A stretch of 64,000 nt of DNA from AP-15 sp963790875 (GTDB lineage: Bacteria > Pseudomonadota > Alphaproteobacteria > ATCC43930 > CGMCC-115725), in NCBI GenBank assembly GCA_963790875.1, contig CAWBQT010000024.1, forward strand, positions 1 to 64,000, given 5' to 3'. Below are positions 1-8,692 of this stretch, in pieces (the first letter of the stretch is position 1; the number at the start of each line of letters is the position of its first letter). Below the pieces are notes generated by a model. The model saw nothing but the letters and a program-made list of their open reading frames with translations. It searched no databases and was not told where the DNA came from. The translations under genes were made by a program, and so were the position numbers.

Positions 1-95
1 GGCGGAAGAGGCAGGAGTTCGAACCTACCGGGGACGCCTTCGCGCCCCCCGACGGTTTTGAAGACCGCGCGCCCCACCGGGGACGATACTCTTCC
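1..95 (-). tRNA. selC: tRNA-Sec (selC), anticodon UCA
   Basis: Read on the minus strand, this folds as a selenocysteine tRNA. The acceptor strand starts GGAAGAG and pairs with CTCTTCC, followed by discriminator G and CC; the final A of CCA would lie outside the window. The D arm contains GTCCCCGGTGGGGC, very close to the E. coli selC D arm. The anticodon stem-loop has TCA at complement 59-61. There is a long GC-rich variable arm and a T arm with GGTTCGAAC. The UCA anticodon, the extra-long variable arm and the selB/selA/selD genes just downstream together make the assignment firm. SelA converts its seryl form to selenocysteinyl-tRNA and SelB carries it to UGA codons. Confidence 0.95.
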
Positions 96-188
96 TTCGT
101 CAATTAATAGAGGACGTTACGCCGAGCGAGACACGAACGTCAAGAGAACGAAGTGCCGCATTGGACCCAATTTGGGATCCATTCAGTC

Positions 189-449
189 TTAGGACCTGAG
201 CCCCGCGAGAGCTTCGGACACTCGGCCCGAGTGCCGGACCCCGAGAGCGATCGCAATTTCGGTTTCGTTCATTTCGGGGTGTTCGGCGGCGAAGGCGCGG
301 ATCTTTTCCCGCCAGACCCGAACGCTCTTTCGTTTCGACCGGCGACGGCCGGGCTGTCGGAAGCTGGCGGGGCTGGCGACACCGGTTCCGTCACAATGGA
401 GATTGTCCCGTCTTTTCCCGAGGAACTTTTCGAAAATTGTAATGCAAGC
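189..449 (-). pseudogene. Start-less remnant of a small helix-turn-helix-like protein
   Basis: The minus-strand frame ending at a TAA (189-191) is open back to a TGA at 450-452 but has no ATG, GTG or TTG near its beginning. The last 45 or so codons look genuinely coding: they read WREKIRAFAAEHPEM, then NETEIAIALGV, then GRVSEALAGLRS. This resembles a helix-turn-helix segment in which EIA..LGV begins the HTH and RVSEAL the recognition helix. The missing start suggests a 5' truncated gene. It sits directly beside selC, a tRNA gene of the kind mobile elements use as an attachment site. The assignment rests on pattern only. Confidence 0.35.
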
Positions 450-601
450 TCAGCGCCGCTCTGTCCCGCTGACGACCATAAGGACCTGCCGGTTGCCGCG
501 GCCGGAGCACACGTGTTTGCCACCGGATTTTTGACGATCATCAGCATGCCGTGGTATATTATGGTTAACGGCTGACTGCGAACAGGGATGGAAGAAAGCC
601 G

Positions 602-841
602 ATGGATGCGAAAACTTCCGGGGTCTGCAGCGATATCGGTGCGGGCCGAGCAACGGCATCATGCGACGGCGCGGGACTGCTGTCGGCCTTGTCGTCTGTT
701 GCCTATTATCGAGCGGCTGCGGCGCAAGCCAAGGCGCTTGAGGCCATGACTGCCGCACCAGAGCTCAAGCGGCATCTCAGGGAGATGATCTCTCGGTATG
801 AACGGCGAGCTGTTGAGATCGAGGGCTCGGCCAAGGCTTGA
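602..841 (+). CDS. Hypothetical 79-residue protein, copy 1 of a duplicated small gene
   Basis: The ATG follows a GGAAGAAAG ribosome-binding site. The protein begins MDAKTSGVCSDIG and has an alanine-rich helix (YYRAAAAQAKALEAM) followed by a charged tail (MISRYERRAVEIEGSAKA). A clear paralogue lies on the other strand at 28372-28602, with the same MDAKTS start, RAAAAQAKALEAMT core and ISRYE/IARYE tail. DNA similarity between the copies continues past the stop codon (TGATCGTTAYCGCCG...). I recognise no domain; there is no signal peptide and no obvious membrane segment. The conservation of the protein between copies supports a real gene. Confidence 0.55.
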   Translation: MDAKTSGVCSDIGAGRATASCDGAGLLSALSSVAYYRAAAAQAKALEAMTAAPELKRHLREMISRYERRAVEIEGSAKA

Positions 842-1234
842 TCGTTACCGCCGCTCGGTTCCCGCTATATCGACCTGCCGGCTGCCGCAGCGGGAACACA
901 CGAGACGCTCGGATGAGACCGGCTCATCGTCAGATCACCGCAGGAATCTGGCGGACCTGGTCCGATACACCCTGAGACCGGCGCCGTTCTCATGTTCTTG
1001 CCCCGGTTAAGCGGCGCGATGATACCGGCAGGCTCGCAGTTTGCGCGACCGACCGTCCCGATGATCGAGGGCGCAGGCGTGCATCGGAAAAGCCAAGTAA
1101 GGAGTGCTGTAAATCCAGGTTGATCTTGCCTTCGATCGGATCCCAGCCGCATAATCGATGCCTATTGGGGTCAACCGACGGTCAACATCACGGCGCGGCG
1201 AGTCTTGAACGGCTAAGTATTCCGGAGACAGAAG
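842..1234. other. Intergenic stretch with no convincing gene
   Basis: About 390 bases. The first 60 or so continue the duplicated segment shared with the copy near 28310-28370. The stretch gacctgccggctgccgcagc (about 875-894) is also nearly repeated at about 483-502 (gacctgccggttgccgcggc). The short ORFs on both strands have poor codon bias and no recognisable product. Confidence 0.5.
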
Positions 1235-1522
1235 ATGGCGGAGGACATCCCCGCCTGGGCGGCAATGTTGTTCCCGCTTAACCCACAGGGGATCCGCGGC
1301 GCAATCCGCGTATCGCGGCGTCTACACTGGACATGCGAGGCGGCGCGGGCAGAGGCCGACGCCTGGATCGCCGAATTGGGCCTCGGCAAGATCGCGTGGC
1401 GCGTCATCGATGGCCAAGACGACATCTTGATCGGCTATTGCGATCGCTACGAGGCAGTCGTGCGCTCGGCCCTGTTGCCGGAAGGTCCGCCGCCGCAGCC
1501 CGGCCGCGAGCCCACTACTTGA
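1235..1522 (+). CDS. Hypothetical 95-residue protein
   Basis: The ATG is preceded by CGGAGACAGAAG, a plausible ribosome-binding site, and codon positions show the G/C third-base bias of real genes here. The product (MAEDIPAWAAMLFPLNPQG start) contains tryptophans and a stretch LGKIAWRVIDGQDDILIGYC. There is no signal peptide or membrane helix. I do not recognise the family. It lies alone between selC and selB and on the opposite strand to both, so it is not part of the sel operon. Confidence 0.55.
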   Translation: MAEDIPAWAAMLFPLNPQGIRGAIRVSRRLHWTCEAARAEADAWIAELGLGKIAWRVIDGQDDILIGYCDRYEAVVRSALLPEGPPPQPGREPTT

Positions 1523-1700
1523 GACACCGACAAGGCCACCCGGGAAGAAGGCGAGCGGATACGCAAGGCGTTCCCGTGGCTCGATGAGCACCGGCTCGCT
1601 TCAAAAGCGCGTCGTTGAAAACACGGACCTCATCTCGATTTGTAATAGAGCGGATTGATCCCCTTGCGGGTCCTGCACCGCGCCCATCAGGCCGACCACG

Positions 1701-1826
1701 ATGAGCAATTTTGCACAGGAACTCAGAGCCGAAATTCTGCGCCTTAAGCTTAAGCGCGCGGAGGAGAGCTTGCCGAGATCTCTCGACGCACCGGAGCGTA
1801 GGTGGCGGAAGCGCGGAAATCCTTGA
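1701..1826 (+). other. Possible 41-residue ORF or decayed gene start
   Basis: An ATG-started frame reads MSNFAQELRAEILRLKLKR and ends at TGA after 41 residues. The opening resembles the amphipathic N-terminus of small HTH or nucleoid-type regulators (known pattern: FA..L..EI.R...K), but it stops before any domain. A shifted frame continues as EILDELETAAE. The rest of 1523-1927 holds nothing else I can support. Confidence 0.2.
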
Positions 1827-1927
1827 CGAGTTGGAAACGGCCGCGGAGACGAAGTTCAGCCTGGGGCGTGACTGCCAAAACGCGCCCCACGGGGACGACC
1901 ATCTTCCACAGAGGCTCCGACCGGCCG

Positions 1928-3862
1928 TCAAGCGAAAGCTTCGCCGCCGCGCAGCACGACGCGGGCATCGCCGTCGCGGCGGGTCGCCCCGATTTTATCG
2001 AGATATTCGAGAATTTCGATCGTCAGATTGCGGCCGACGCCGGAGCGGTCCTTGAAGACCGCGGCCGTGAAGCGGCCTTCCGGCGATCGGCCGGCGAGCT
2101 CGCACGCGAGCTCGGCGAGGTGCTTTAGGCTCTCGGGCAGGAAATAGCGGTTGTCGGCGACCTTGGCGACACGGCCGAGGCGCTCAGCGCGGCGCAACAG
2201 ACGCTCGACGGCGGCGGGCTCGAGGGCGAGCGCCGCGGCGAGCTCGCGCACCCGCGGCGGGCGCAACCCGCCCTCGGCGATCAGCGGGCGCAGCCGCTGC
2301 CACAGCTTTTCGTCGGCGGTGGCAAGCCGCGGCCGATGCTCGGCGAGGCGCCACATGCCGCCCTCGCGCACCGCTGTTCCCCGTTCGGCGAGCTGCAATA
2401 GCGCCGCGTCGAGCGCCGCCTCCGGCGCCGCCGGGCGCAGCTGCACCGCGAGCGCCGACCCGGTCGGGCCGAGCATGTCGGGCTGCGCCCGATGCCATTC
2501 GGCGAGCGTCCCGGCGACGCTCTCGGCGAGCGTGGCGAGGCGCTCTTGGGTGATCGCGAATGGCGCTTGCGGCGGCCCGACGCACCGCGAACCGGCGCCG
2601 AGACCGTCGATCAGCGCCGCGAGCTCGGCCGCCGTCAGGTTGCGGACGAGCGCGAAATGCCCGAGGTCGACGAGCCCTTCTGCCGCCAGCATCAGCCCGA
2701 GCGCCGTTGCCGGGTCGGAGGGCGCCATTGCCGCGAGCAGGGCGAGCCGGGCCGGCCGCCGGCGCCCGCGCCGCGGCGCCAGCGGGTCGACGACCCGGCC
2801 GCCGGCCAGGGTCGTTCGCGCGGCGTGGTCGCGCAACACGGCGCGGTCGCCGCAGAGCGCCGCAATCTCGCGGTCGAGGTCGAGCTGCACGAAACCCTCT
2901 TCCCCGGGCGCGATCGTGCGTCCGCTCAAAGGGGCAGCGCGGCCGACGACATCCTCGGTCCCGAGATGCAGATGCACCGGCAACCCGTCGCGCAGCGGCG
3001 CCTCCGCGTGGCGCGATACGCGCGCCGCGAGGTCGAGCCGCTGCACCGGCAACCGGCGCTCGGCCGCCAGCAGCCAATCGCCGCGCGCCGGTTCGGCCCC
3101 GTCCGGGAACGACCCGGCGAGGTTAACGGCAACGCGCTCGCCGGCACCGGCGCGCTCGATCGGGTGGTTGCCGGCGTGCAACCCGCGCACCCGAACCGCG
3201 ATGCCGCGCGGGCCGACCATCAGCCGGTCGCCGACCGTCACCATGCCGGCGGCGGCCGTGCCGGTCACGACGAGCCCGATGCCCGGCAGGCTGAAGGCGC
3301 GGTCGATCGCGAGGCGAAAACGGCCGGCGGGCGACGTCGCCGCACGGGTCAGCGCGGCGCGCCGCGCGCTCTCCTGCAAATGCCCGGTCAATGCCGCGAT
3401 GCCGTCGCCGCGATGGCTCGAAACCGCAAATATCGAACTGTGGGGATGACCGGCCTCGGCCAGCAGTGCCGCGGCCTCGGCCGTCACGAGCGCCACGCGC
3501 TCGGCCGGCACCCGGTCGATTTTGGTCACGACCGCGGTGATCTCGGCGACCTCGATCAGCTCCAGGATGTCGAGATGCTCGATCGTCTGCGGCCGCGGCC
3601 CGTCATCGGCGGCGACGACCAACAGCACACGATCGATCGACAGAATCCCGGCGAGCATGTTGGGCAGAAAGCGCTCATGGCCGGGAACGTCGACAAAGCC
3701 GATCGGCGTGCCGTCCGGCAATGCGGCATAGGCGAAGCCGAGATCGATCGTCATGCCGCGCCGCTTTTCTTCGGGCAGGCGATCGGCGTCGACCCCGGTC
3801 AAGGCCCGGATCAGTGCGGTCTTGCCGTGGTCAATATGCCCCGCCGTCGCCAAAATCATCAC
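1928..3862 (-). CDS. selB: Selenocysteine-specific translation elongation factor SelB
   Basis: A GTPase that binds selenocysteinyl-tRNA and the SECIS hairpin and delivers Sec to UGA codons on the ribosome. It has 644 residues, close to the 614 of E. coli SelB. Visible motifs are the P-loop AGHIDHGKT near residue 7, a switch I region with RGMTIDLGFA, DVPGHE for G3, and TKID for G4, followed by EF-Tu-like beta-barrel domains. The C-terminal 200 or so residues contain winged-helix segments (e.g. RVRELAAALALEPAAVERLL), which bind SECIS RNA. The ATG overlaps the selA stop by 4 bases (ATGA), so it is translationally coupled. It is the last gene of selD-selA-selB and points toward selC. Confidence 0.96.
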   Translation of the reverse strand: MMILATAGHIDHGKTALIRALTGVDADRLPEEKRRGMTIDLGFAYAALPDGTPIGFVDVPGHERFLPNMLAGILSIDRVLLVVAADDGPRPQTIEHLDILELIEVAEITAVVTKIDRVPAERVALVTAEAAALLAEAGHPHSSIFAVSSHRGDGIAALTGHLQESARRAALTRAATSPAGRFRLAIDRAFSLPGIGLVVTGTAAAGMVTVGDRLMVGPRGIAVRVRGLHAGNHPIERAGAGERVAVNLAGSFPDGAEPARGDWLLAAERRLPVQRLDLAARVSRHAEAPLRDGLPVHLHLGTEDVVGRAAPLSGRTIAPGEEGFVQLDLDREIAALCGDRAVLRDHAARTTLAGGRVVDPLAPRRGRRRPARLALLAAMAPSDPATALGLMLAAEGLVDLGHFALVRNLTAAELAALIDGLGAGSRCVGPPQAPFAITQERLATLAESVAGTLAEWHRAQPDMLGPTGSALAVQLRPAAPEAALDAALLQLAERGTAVREGGMWRLAEHRPRLATADEKLWQRLRPLIAEGGLRPPRVRELAAALALEPAAVERLLRRAERLGRVAKVADNRYFLPESLKHLAELACELAGRSPEGRFTAAVFKDRSGVGRNLTIEILEYLDKIGATRRDGDARVVLRGGEAFA

Positions 3863-5247
3863 GCGAGCCCGGACAGGGCGCCGAGCTGCGCCGCAAAAGC
3901 CGCCTCATCCTCGAGGCAGCGCAGGTCGAGCAGCACGCACCCCGCTTCGATCCGGCCGATGACCGGGATCGGCAGGGCGCGCAGTTTTTTCGCCAGCGCC
4001 TCGACCTTGGCGCCGGCAACGGGGCGCAAGACCAAGGCGACGCTTGGCAGCAGCGACACCGGCAACGCGCCGCTGCCGATTTGGCTGCGCGTTTCGACGC
4101 GGCTCGTCTCGGCGCACCCGGCAAGCGCCTGCGCGACCGCCGGCAGCTGACGGCGGGCGACGGCGTCGATCTCGGCCTGCGGGCGAGCGAGGAGGCGCAA
4201 TGTCGGCAGCCGCTCGGCGAGGCGGTCGGGATCGGCATAGAGGCGCAGCACCGCCTCGAGCGCAGCGAGGCGGATCTTGTCGAGCCGCAACGCGCGCTTC
4301 AGCGGGTTCTTCGCCAGCCGCGCGACGAGATCGGCGCGGCCGACGACGAGCCCCGCCTGCGGCCCGCCGAGCAATTTGTCGCCGCTGAATGTGACGAGGT
4401 CGGCTCCCTGCCTCAGCGCCTCGGTGACGGTCGGCTCGTGCGGCAGGCCCCAGGCCGAGAGATCGACGAGCGAGCCGCTGCCGAGGTCTTCGAGAAATGG
4501 GATGCCGCGCTCGCCGGCGAGGGCGGCGAGCCGCGCCGCCGGCACCGCGGTCGTAAAACCTTGGATCGTGTAATTGCTGGTGTGGGCCTTGAGGATCAGC
4601 CCGGTGTCGGACCCGATCGCCGCGGCGAAATCGGCGAGATGCGTGCGGTTGGTCGTGCCAACTTCGCGCAGCCGCGTCCCGGCGCGCGCCATGATGTCGG
4701 GGAGACGAAAGGCGCCGCCGATCTCGATCAGCTCGCCGCGCGAGACGATCGTTTCGCGGTCGTTGGCCAGGCTGTTGAGCGCCAGCACCAGGGCGCCGGC
4801 GTTGTTGTTGACGGCGAGCGCCGTCTCGGCCCCGGTCAGCCGGGTGAGCCAGCCCGAAACATGGTCGTCGCGCTCGCCGCGCCGGCCGCTGTCGAGATCA
4901 TATTCCAGCGTCGAGGGGTCGCGCATCGCCGCCGCCGCTGCCGCGATCGCCTCTTCCGGCAACGGCGCCCGGCCGAGATTGGTGTGCAGCACAGTGCCGG
5001 TGAGGTTGAAGACCCGGCGCTGCGACGGACGCGTCAATGCGGCGAGCGCCGCGGCGCAGTCGGCGAGGACCGCCTCGACCGAGCCGGCGGTGCCGCTCTG
5101 CCGGCGCACCGCCAGAGCTGCCCGCGTGGTCTCGAGCACCAAGCTCCGGCCATATTGCGCAACGAGCGCCGCGCCGCCCGCCGAGCGCAACACGCGATCG
5201 ACGCCCGGCAGGCCTGCGCGGCCGTCGCCCGGTTCGGCGATCGTCAC
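3859..5247 (-). CDS. selA: L-seryl-tRNA(Sec) selenium transferase SelA
   Basis: A pyridoxal-phosphate enzyme that converts Ser-tRNA(Sec) to Sec-tRNA(Sec) using selenophosphate. Starting at the GTG at 5247 gives 462 residues, almost exactly the E. coli length (463). This GTG overlaps the selD stop (GTGA), which is why I prefer it to the upstream starts of the longer open frame. Motifs include the N-terminal FNLTGTVLHTNLGRAPL, the AVNNNAGALVLAL segment, and the PLP lysine in FSGDKLLGGPQAG (Lys291; Lys295 in E. coli). It sits between selD and selB with 4-base overlaps on both sides. Confidence 0.96.
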   Translation of the reverse strand: MTIAEPGDGRAGLPGVDRVLRSAGGAALVAQYGRSLVLETTRAALAVRRQSGTAGSVEAVLADCAAALAALTRPSQRRVFNLTGTVLHTNLGRAPLPEEAIAAAAAAMRDPSTLEYDLDSGRRGERDDHVSGWLTRLTGAETALAVNNNAGALVLALNSLANDRETIVSRGELIEIGGAFRLPDIMARAGTRLREVGTTNRTHLADFAAAIGSDTGLILKAHTSNYTIQGFTTAVPAARLAALAGERGIPFLEDLGSGSLVDLSAWGLPHEPTVTEALRQGADLVTFSGDKLLGGPQAGLVVGRADLVARLAKNPLKRALRLDKIRLAALEAVLRLYADPDRLAERLPTLRLLARPQAEIDAVARRQLPAVAQALAGCAETSRVETRSQIGSGALPVSLLPSVALVLRPVAGAKVEALAKKLRALPIPVIGRIEAGCVLLDLRCLEDEAAFAAQLGALSGLA

Positions 5248-7517
5248 GCGACCGGGACCGGTTCTGACGCCGTTGCCGCGGCGCCGGCTGCGAGCCGCAC
5301 CCGCGGCGCGTCGCCGGTTCCCGGTTCGACAGCACCGATGATGGCCGCGCGACAGCCGAGCCGGCGCAACGCCGCGAGGCAGCGTTCGGCGCGGCCGGCC
5401 GGGAGGCCGGCGAGCAATCCGCCTGCCGTCTGCGGATCGACGAGGAGCGGTGCCATCCGATGGGTCCGCCCCGTCTCGTCGAGCGCCATGAGGGCGGCGC
5501 GATTGTCGGCGTAGAGCGAAGTCGCGATGCCGCGCGCCACGAGGTCCAGCGCGCCGTCGAGCGCCGGGATCGCGTCCGGATCGAGCACCGCGTCGAGCGC
5601 CATGTCGAGCCCCGGGTCGAACTGGGCCGCGCGCAGCATTTCGAGGAGGTGGCCGAGAAGCCCGAAGCCGGTCACGTCGGTCGCGGCGGCGGCGCCATGC
5701 GCGGCCAGACAATCGGCGGCCGCGGCCGATGATTGCAGCATCGCGGCGAGCGCGTCGGCGACGGCCCGCGCCGGCGCCAGCGCGCGCCCGTCGGCGGCCA
5801 GGATCACGCCGGTGCCGAGCGGCTTCGTCAGCAGCAACCGGTCGCCAGCGCGCAGCCCGCCTTTGCGCAGCAACCGACCGAACGGGGGCGCCCGCCCGGT
5901 CACGGCAAAGCCCAAACCCAGCTCGGCGCCCTCGGCACTGTGTCCGCCGACCAGCGCCGCGCCCGCGGCTTCGAGCACGTCGAGCGCGCCGCGCAGCATC
6001 TGGAAGAGATCCTGCTCGACCATTTCGGGGTGCGCCGGCGGCAAGGTCGCGATCGCCAGCGCGGTCTCGGGCCGGCCGCCCATCGCATAGATGTCGCCGA
6101 GGGCGTGGTTGGCGGCGATTTGCCCGAACAGAAACGGGTCGTCGACCATCGCCCGGAAGAAATCGACGGTCTGCAGCAAGGGCGGCGCGCCGGGGAAAGC
6201 GATCAGCGCCGCGTCGTCGGGGCTGTCGAGACCGATCGCGACCGTATCACTCGGCGCCTGCCGCAGTCCGGCGATGACCCGGCCCAGCACCGCCGCCGGC
6301 ACCTTGGCGGCGCAGCCGCCGCAGCGCATCCCGGCCGCTGTAGGGGCGTCGGTTGGGGCTTCGCCGCCCGGCTCGGGCGCCATTACCGGCAATTCGCGGT
6401 AGCGCCGCATCCAGCGCCGGTCGATCCAATCCTTGAGGCGCCACAACGGGGCGCCTTCCGCCGCAAACGGCCCGCGCGAGGCGACCGCGCGGCCGTCGCC
6501 GGTGCCGATCAGGGCGAGGCCGCGGCGTTGCGGCACGGCGCGGCGCGGCGTTTCGCCGGCGAGCGCGCGGCGCAGATTGGCGGCGAGCGGCGGCCCCTGG
6601 CGGACCGCATAGACGCCGGCCTTGTCGCGCGGATGGGCCGGCATCGTCGCGACGTCGCCGACGGCGAAGATGCGCGGCTCGGCCGGCGAGCGCAATCTCT
6701 CGTCGATCGCGACAAAGCCGCTCACGGTCAACGGCAACCCGGTCTCGGCGAGCCAGGACGCGGCGCCCGCCTCGGTCACCCACAGCGCCTCGTCGAAGGC
6801 GATCCGCCGGCCGTCGGCGCAGACGAGCACGCCGGGCTCGACGCGCAACACGGCATCGCCGGCGGCGAGCGCGATGCCGCGCTCGGCGAAAACCCGCGCG
6901 ACGCGCCGACGAACCCCACGGTTGTGCGACGGCAGCAGCGCCTCGCGGGTGATGAGCGTCACTTTCGGCTCGCTCTCGCACAGCAGGGCAAGCCGGTACT
7001 GCGCCGCGAGCGCCAGTTCGACGCCGCCGACGCCACCGCCGACCACCGCGAGACGAAAACCGGGAATTGTTCGGGCGCGCACTAACAGGGCTTCCCAGCG
7101 CCCCGCGAACCGGGCGATCGGCTTGACCGGAACCGTGTGCTCGGCGGCACCCGGGACCTCGTCGGCGCGCGGCGCCGAGCCGATGTCGAGCGACAGGATG
7201 TCCCAGCGGAGCGGCGGATGCTCCCGGCACAGCAGCCGCCGACCGGCGGGGTCGATGCCGATCGCTTCGTCGCGGATCAACCGCGCGCCAGCAAAGCGCG
7301 CCAGCCGGCCGAGATCGATATGGCACTCGTCGAGGGCATAATGGCCGGCGACCCAGCCCGGCAGCATGCCGGAATAAGGGGTTTCGACATCGCGCGCCAC
7401 GAGGCTGACGCGCACCCCGGCCATCGGCCGCATGCCGAAACTCTTCAGCACATGGACATGGGCATGGCCGCCGCCCACGAGCACCAGGTCCTGGGCGACG
7501 GGAACCGGCTGCTGCAT
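5244..7517 (-). CDS. selD: FAD/NAD(P)-binding oxidoreductase fused to selenophosphate synthase (SelD)
   Basis: A two-domain protein of 757 residues. Residues 1 to about 375 form a pyridine-nucleotide-disulfide oxidoreductase (NDH-2-like): the FAD-binding motif LVLVGGGHAHVHVL is at the N-terminus and a second Rossmann motif (LAVVGGGVGGVELAL) lies mid-domain. The C-terminal part is selenophosphate synthase, which makes selenophosphate from selenide and ATP. The catalytic pair is visible in CGGCAAK, with Cys402 (not Sec) and Lys405, followed by GLDSPDDAA, LGDIYAMGG and GGHSAEGAELG. This fusion is known in diverse bacteria, and the flavoprotein part may supply reduced selenium (inference). First gene of the operon; its stop overlaps the selA start. 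Confidence 0.95.
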   Translation of the reverse strand: MQQPVPVAQDLVLVGGGHAHVHVLKSFGMRPMAGVRVSLVARDVETPYSGMLPGWVAGHYALDECHIDLGRLARFAGARLIRDEAIGIDPAGRRLLCREHPPLRWDILSLDIGSAPRADEVPGAAEHTVPVKPIARFAGRWEALLVRARTIPGFRLAVVGGGVGGVELALAAQYRLALLCESEPKVTLITREALLPSHNRGVRRRVARVFAERGIALAAGDAVLRVEPGVLVCADGRRIAFDEALWVTEAGAASWLAETGLPLTVSGFVAIDERLRSPAEPRIFAVGDVATMPAHPRDKAGVYAVRQGPPLAANLRRALAGETPRRAVPQRRGLALIGTGDGRAVASRGPFAAEGAPLWRLKDWIDRRWMRRYRELPVMAPEPGGEAPTDAPTAAGMRCGGCAAKVPAAVLGRVIAGLRQAPSDTVAIGLDSPDDAALIAFPGAPPLLQTVDFFRAMVDDPFLFGQIAANHALGDIYAMGGRPETALAIATLPPAHPEMVEQDLFQMLRGALDVLEAAGAALVGGHSAEGAELGLGFAVTGRAPPFGRLLRKGGLRAGDRLLLTKPLGTGVILAADGRALAPARAVADALAAMLQSSAAAADCLAAHGAAAATDVTGFGLLGHLLEMLRAAQFDPGLDMALDAVLDPDAIPALDGALDLVARGIATSLYADNRAALMALDETGRTHRMAPLLVDPQTAGGLLAGLPAGRAERCLAALRRLGCRAAIIGAVEPGTGDAPRVRLAAGAAATASEPVPVA

Positions 7518-7756
7518 CGCCTTCTTTATGCAACAGGGCCGCGCGGAAGACGAGACGGCGGTTCAAATTCCCGTGTGAGCCGGGACTGGGGTGCGTCTGC
7601 GGCTTGACCCGAAGCCTCCCGTTGACTAGCGTCGGCCGCGAGTTGCTTTCGTCGGGCCTCAGTTCCGTGGTGAATTGGGCGCCGCGCCATGCGGGCCTTG
7701 TCCCGGCGCAAGCCTGCTCGCCTGACTCAATCTCCTCGATATGCTGGAGCGCACAG
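7518..7756. promoter_or_regulatory. Divergent intergenic region between selD and phnD
   Basis: This 239-base gap lies between two divergently transcribed operons (selDAB leftward, phnDEC rightward), so both promoters should be here. I see no clear consensus promoter, riboswitch or strong palindrome. A GGAG ribosome-binding site lies at 7746-7749, just ahead of the phnD start. Confidence 0.4.
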
Positions 7757-8659
7757 ATGCGTGGCGCAGAGCCGACTGTCGGTCGCCGCAGGTTCCTCGT
7801 TACGGCGGGACTGGCGACCGCCGGTCTCTCGGCGGCGACTGTTTTCCGGCCCGCTCTCGGGCAGTCGCAGCGCCTGCGGTTCGGCGTCGGGCCGCTCTTG
7901 CCGAACCCCGAAGACACTAAGAAGGCGTACACGCCGATATTCGCCTACCTCGCGAAGCGGCTCGGCGCGGACTATGAGCTGTCGACGACGACGGATTGGG
8001 CCGGCATGGCCATCGCGATGGGCTCCGGCCAGCTCGATGTCGCCTGGATGGGGCCGTGGGGCTACGTGATCGCGAACGCCGCCACCGGCTGCCGCGCCGT
8101 GGCGACGGCGAAATACGACGAAAAGCCGATCTATCATGCGATCATCGTTGCTCGCCCCGATGTGCCGGCGGCGAAGTTTCCCGACGACACCAAGGGGAGG
8201 TCGATCTCCTTTGCCGATGTCGGTTCGACCTCGGGTTGGCTGATTCCGACCTACTACGCCAAGGAAATCTGGAAGATCGACCCCAAGACATTCTGGAAAT
8301 ACAGCGAGGGAGCAACGCACGCCGCCAACGAGATATCAGTAAGCGCGGGTCAGGTCGAGATGGCCACCGATTTCGATCGAAACCGCAATGCCATGATCGA
8401 AGCCGGGCGGATCAAGCCGGACGCCAGCAAGATCATCTGGACCTCCTTTCCCTTGCCGAACGACGCGATCGTCCTGCCGAAGGACGCACCGCAGGACCTG
8501 CTGTCCAACGTCCAGAAGATCCTGATCGGGATCACCGTCGAGCAGGCGAAGACATTGCTGCCGCGGCACTACACCGGTTTCGTCCGGGCGACCGATGCGA
8601 CCTACGAACCGATCGTGAACGCCGGTATTGCCGTCGGAAAAATAAAGCCGCATGGCTGA
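7757..8659 (+). CDS. phnD: Phosphonate/phosphate-type ABC transporter substrate-binding protein PhnD
   Basis: A periplasmic binding protein for phosphonate or related oxyanions. The chosen ATG gives 300 residues with a twin-arginine signal (GRRRFLVTAG, residues 9-18, hydrophobic core, cleavage after about PALG). An upstream extension of the frame has no signal-like sequence, and GGAG sits 8 bases before this ATG. The mature part starts QRLRFGVGPLLPNPE and has the PhnD-family pattern of YELSTTTDWAGMAIAM, LDVAWMGPWGYV and FADVGSTSGWLIP. It is followed by phnE after 33 bases and then phnC. The substrate cannot be settled from sequence, since PhnD relatives also bind phosphite. Confidence 0.88.
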   Translation: MRGAEPTVGRRRFLVTAGLATAGLSAATVFRPALGQSQRLRFGVGPLLPNPEDTKKAYTPIFAYLAKRLGADYELSTTTDWAGMAIAMGSGQLDVAWMGPWGYVIANAATGCRAVATAKYDEKPIYHAIIVARPDVPAAKFPDDTKGRSISFADVGSTSGWLIPTYYAKEIWKIDPKTFWKYSEGATHAANEISVSAGQVEMATDFDRNRNAMIEAGRIKPDASKIIWTSFPLPNDAIVLPKDAPQDLLSNVQKILIGITVEQAKTLLPRHYTGFVRATDATYEPIVNAGIAVGKIKPHG

Positions 8660-8692
8660 TCCGAAAGACGGCGGCGACCGACGACGGCCGCG

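Noticed and set aside
153..575. 140-residue plus-strand ORF
   Set aside because: No codon bias, no recognisable product, and the opposite strand carries a better coding signal (WREKIRAF ... RVSEALAGLRS).
2151..4150. Long plus-strand ORFs opposite selB and selA
   Set aside because: Arg/Ala/Pro-rich shadows of genuine minus-strand genes in GC-rich DNA.
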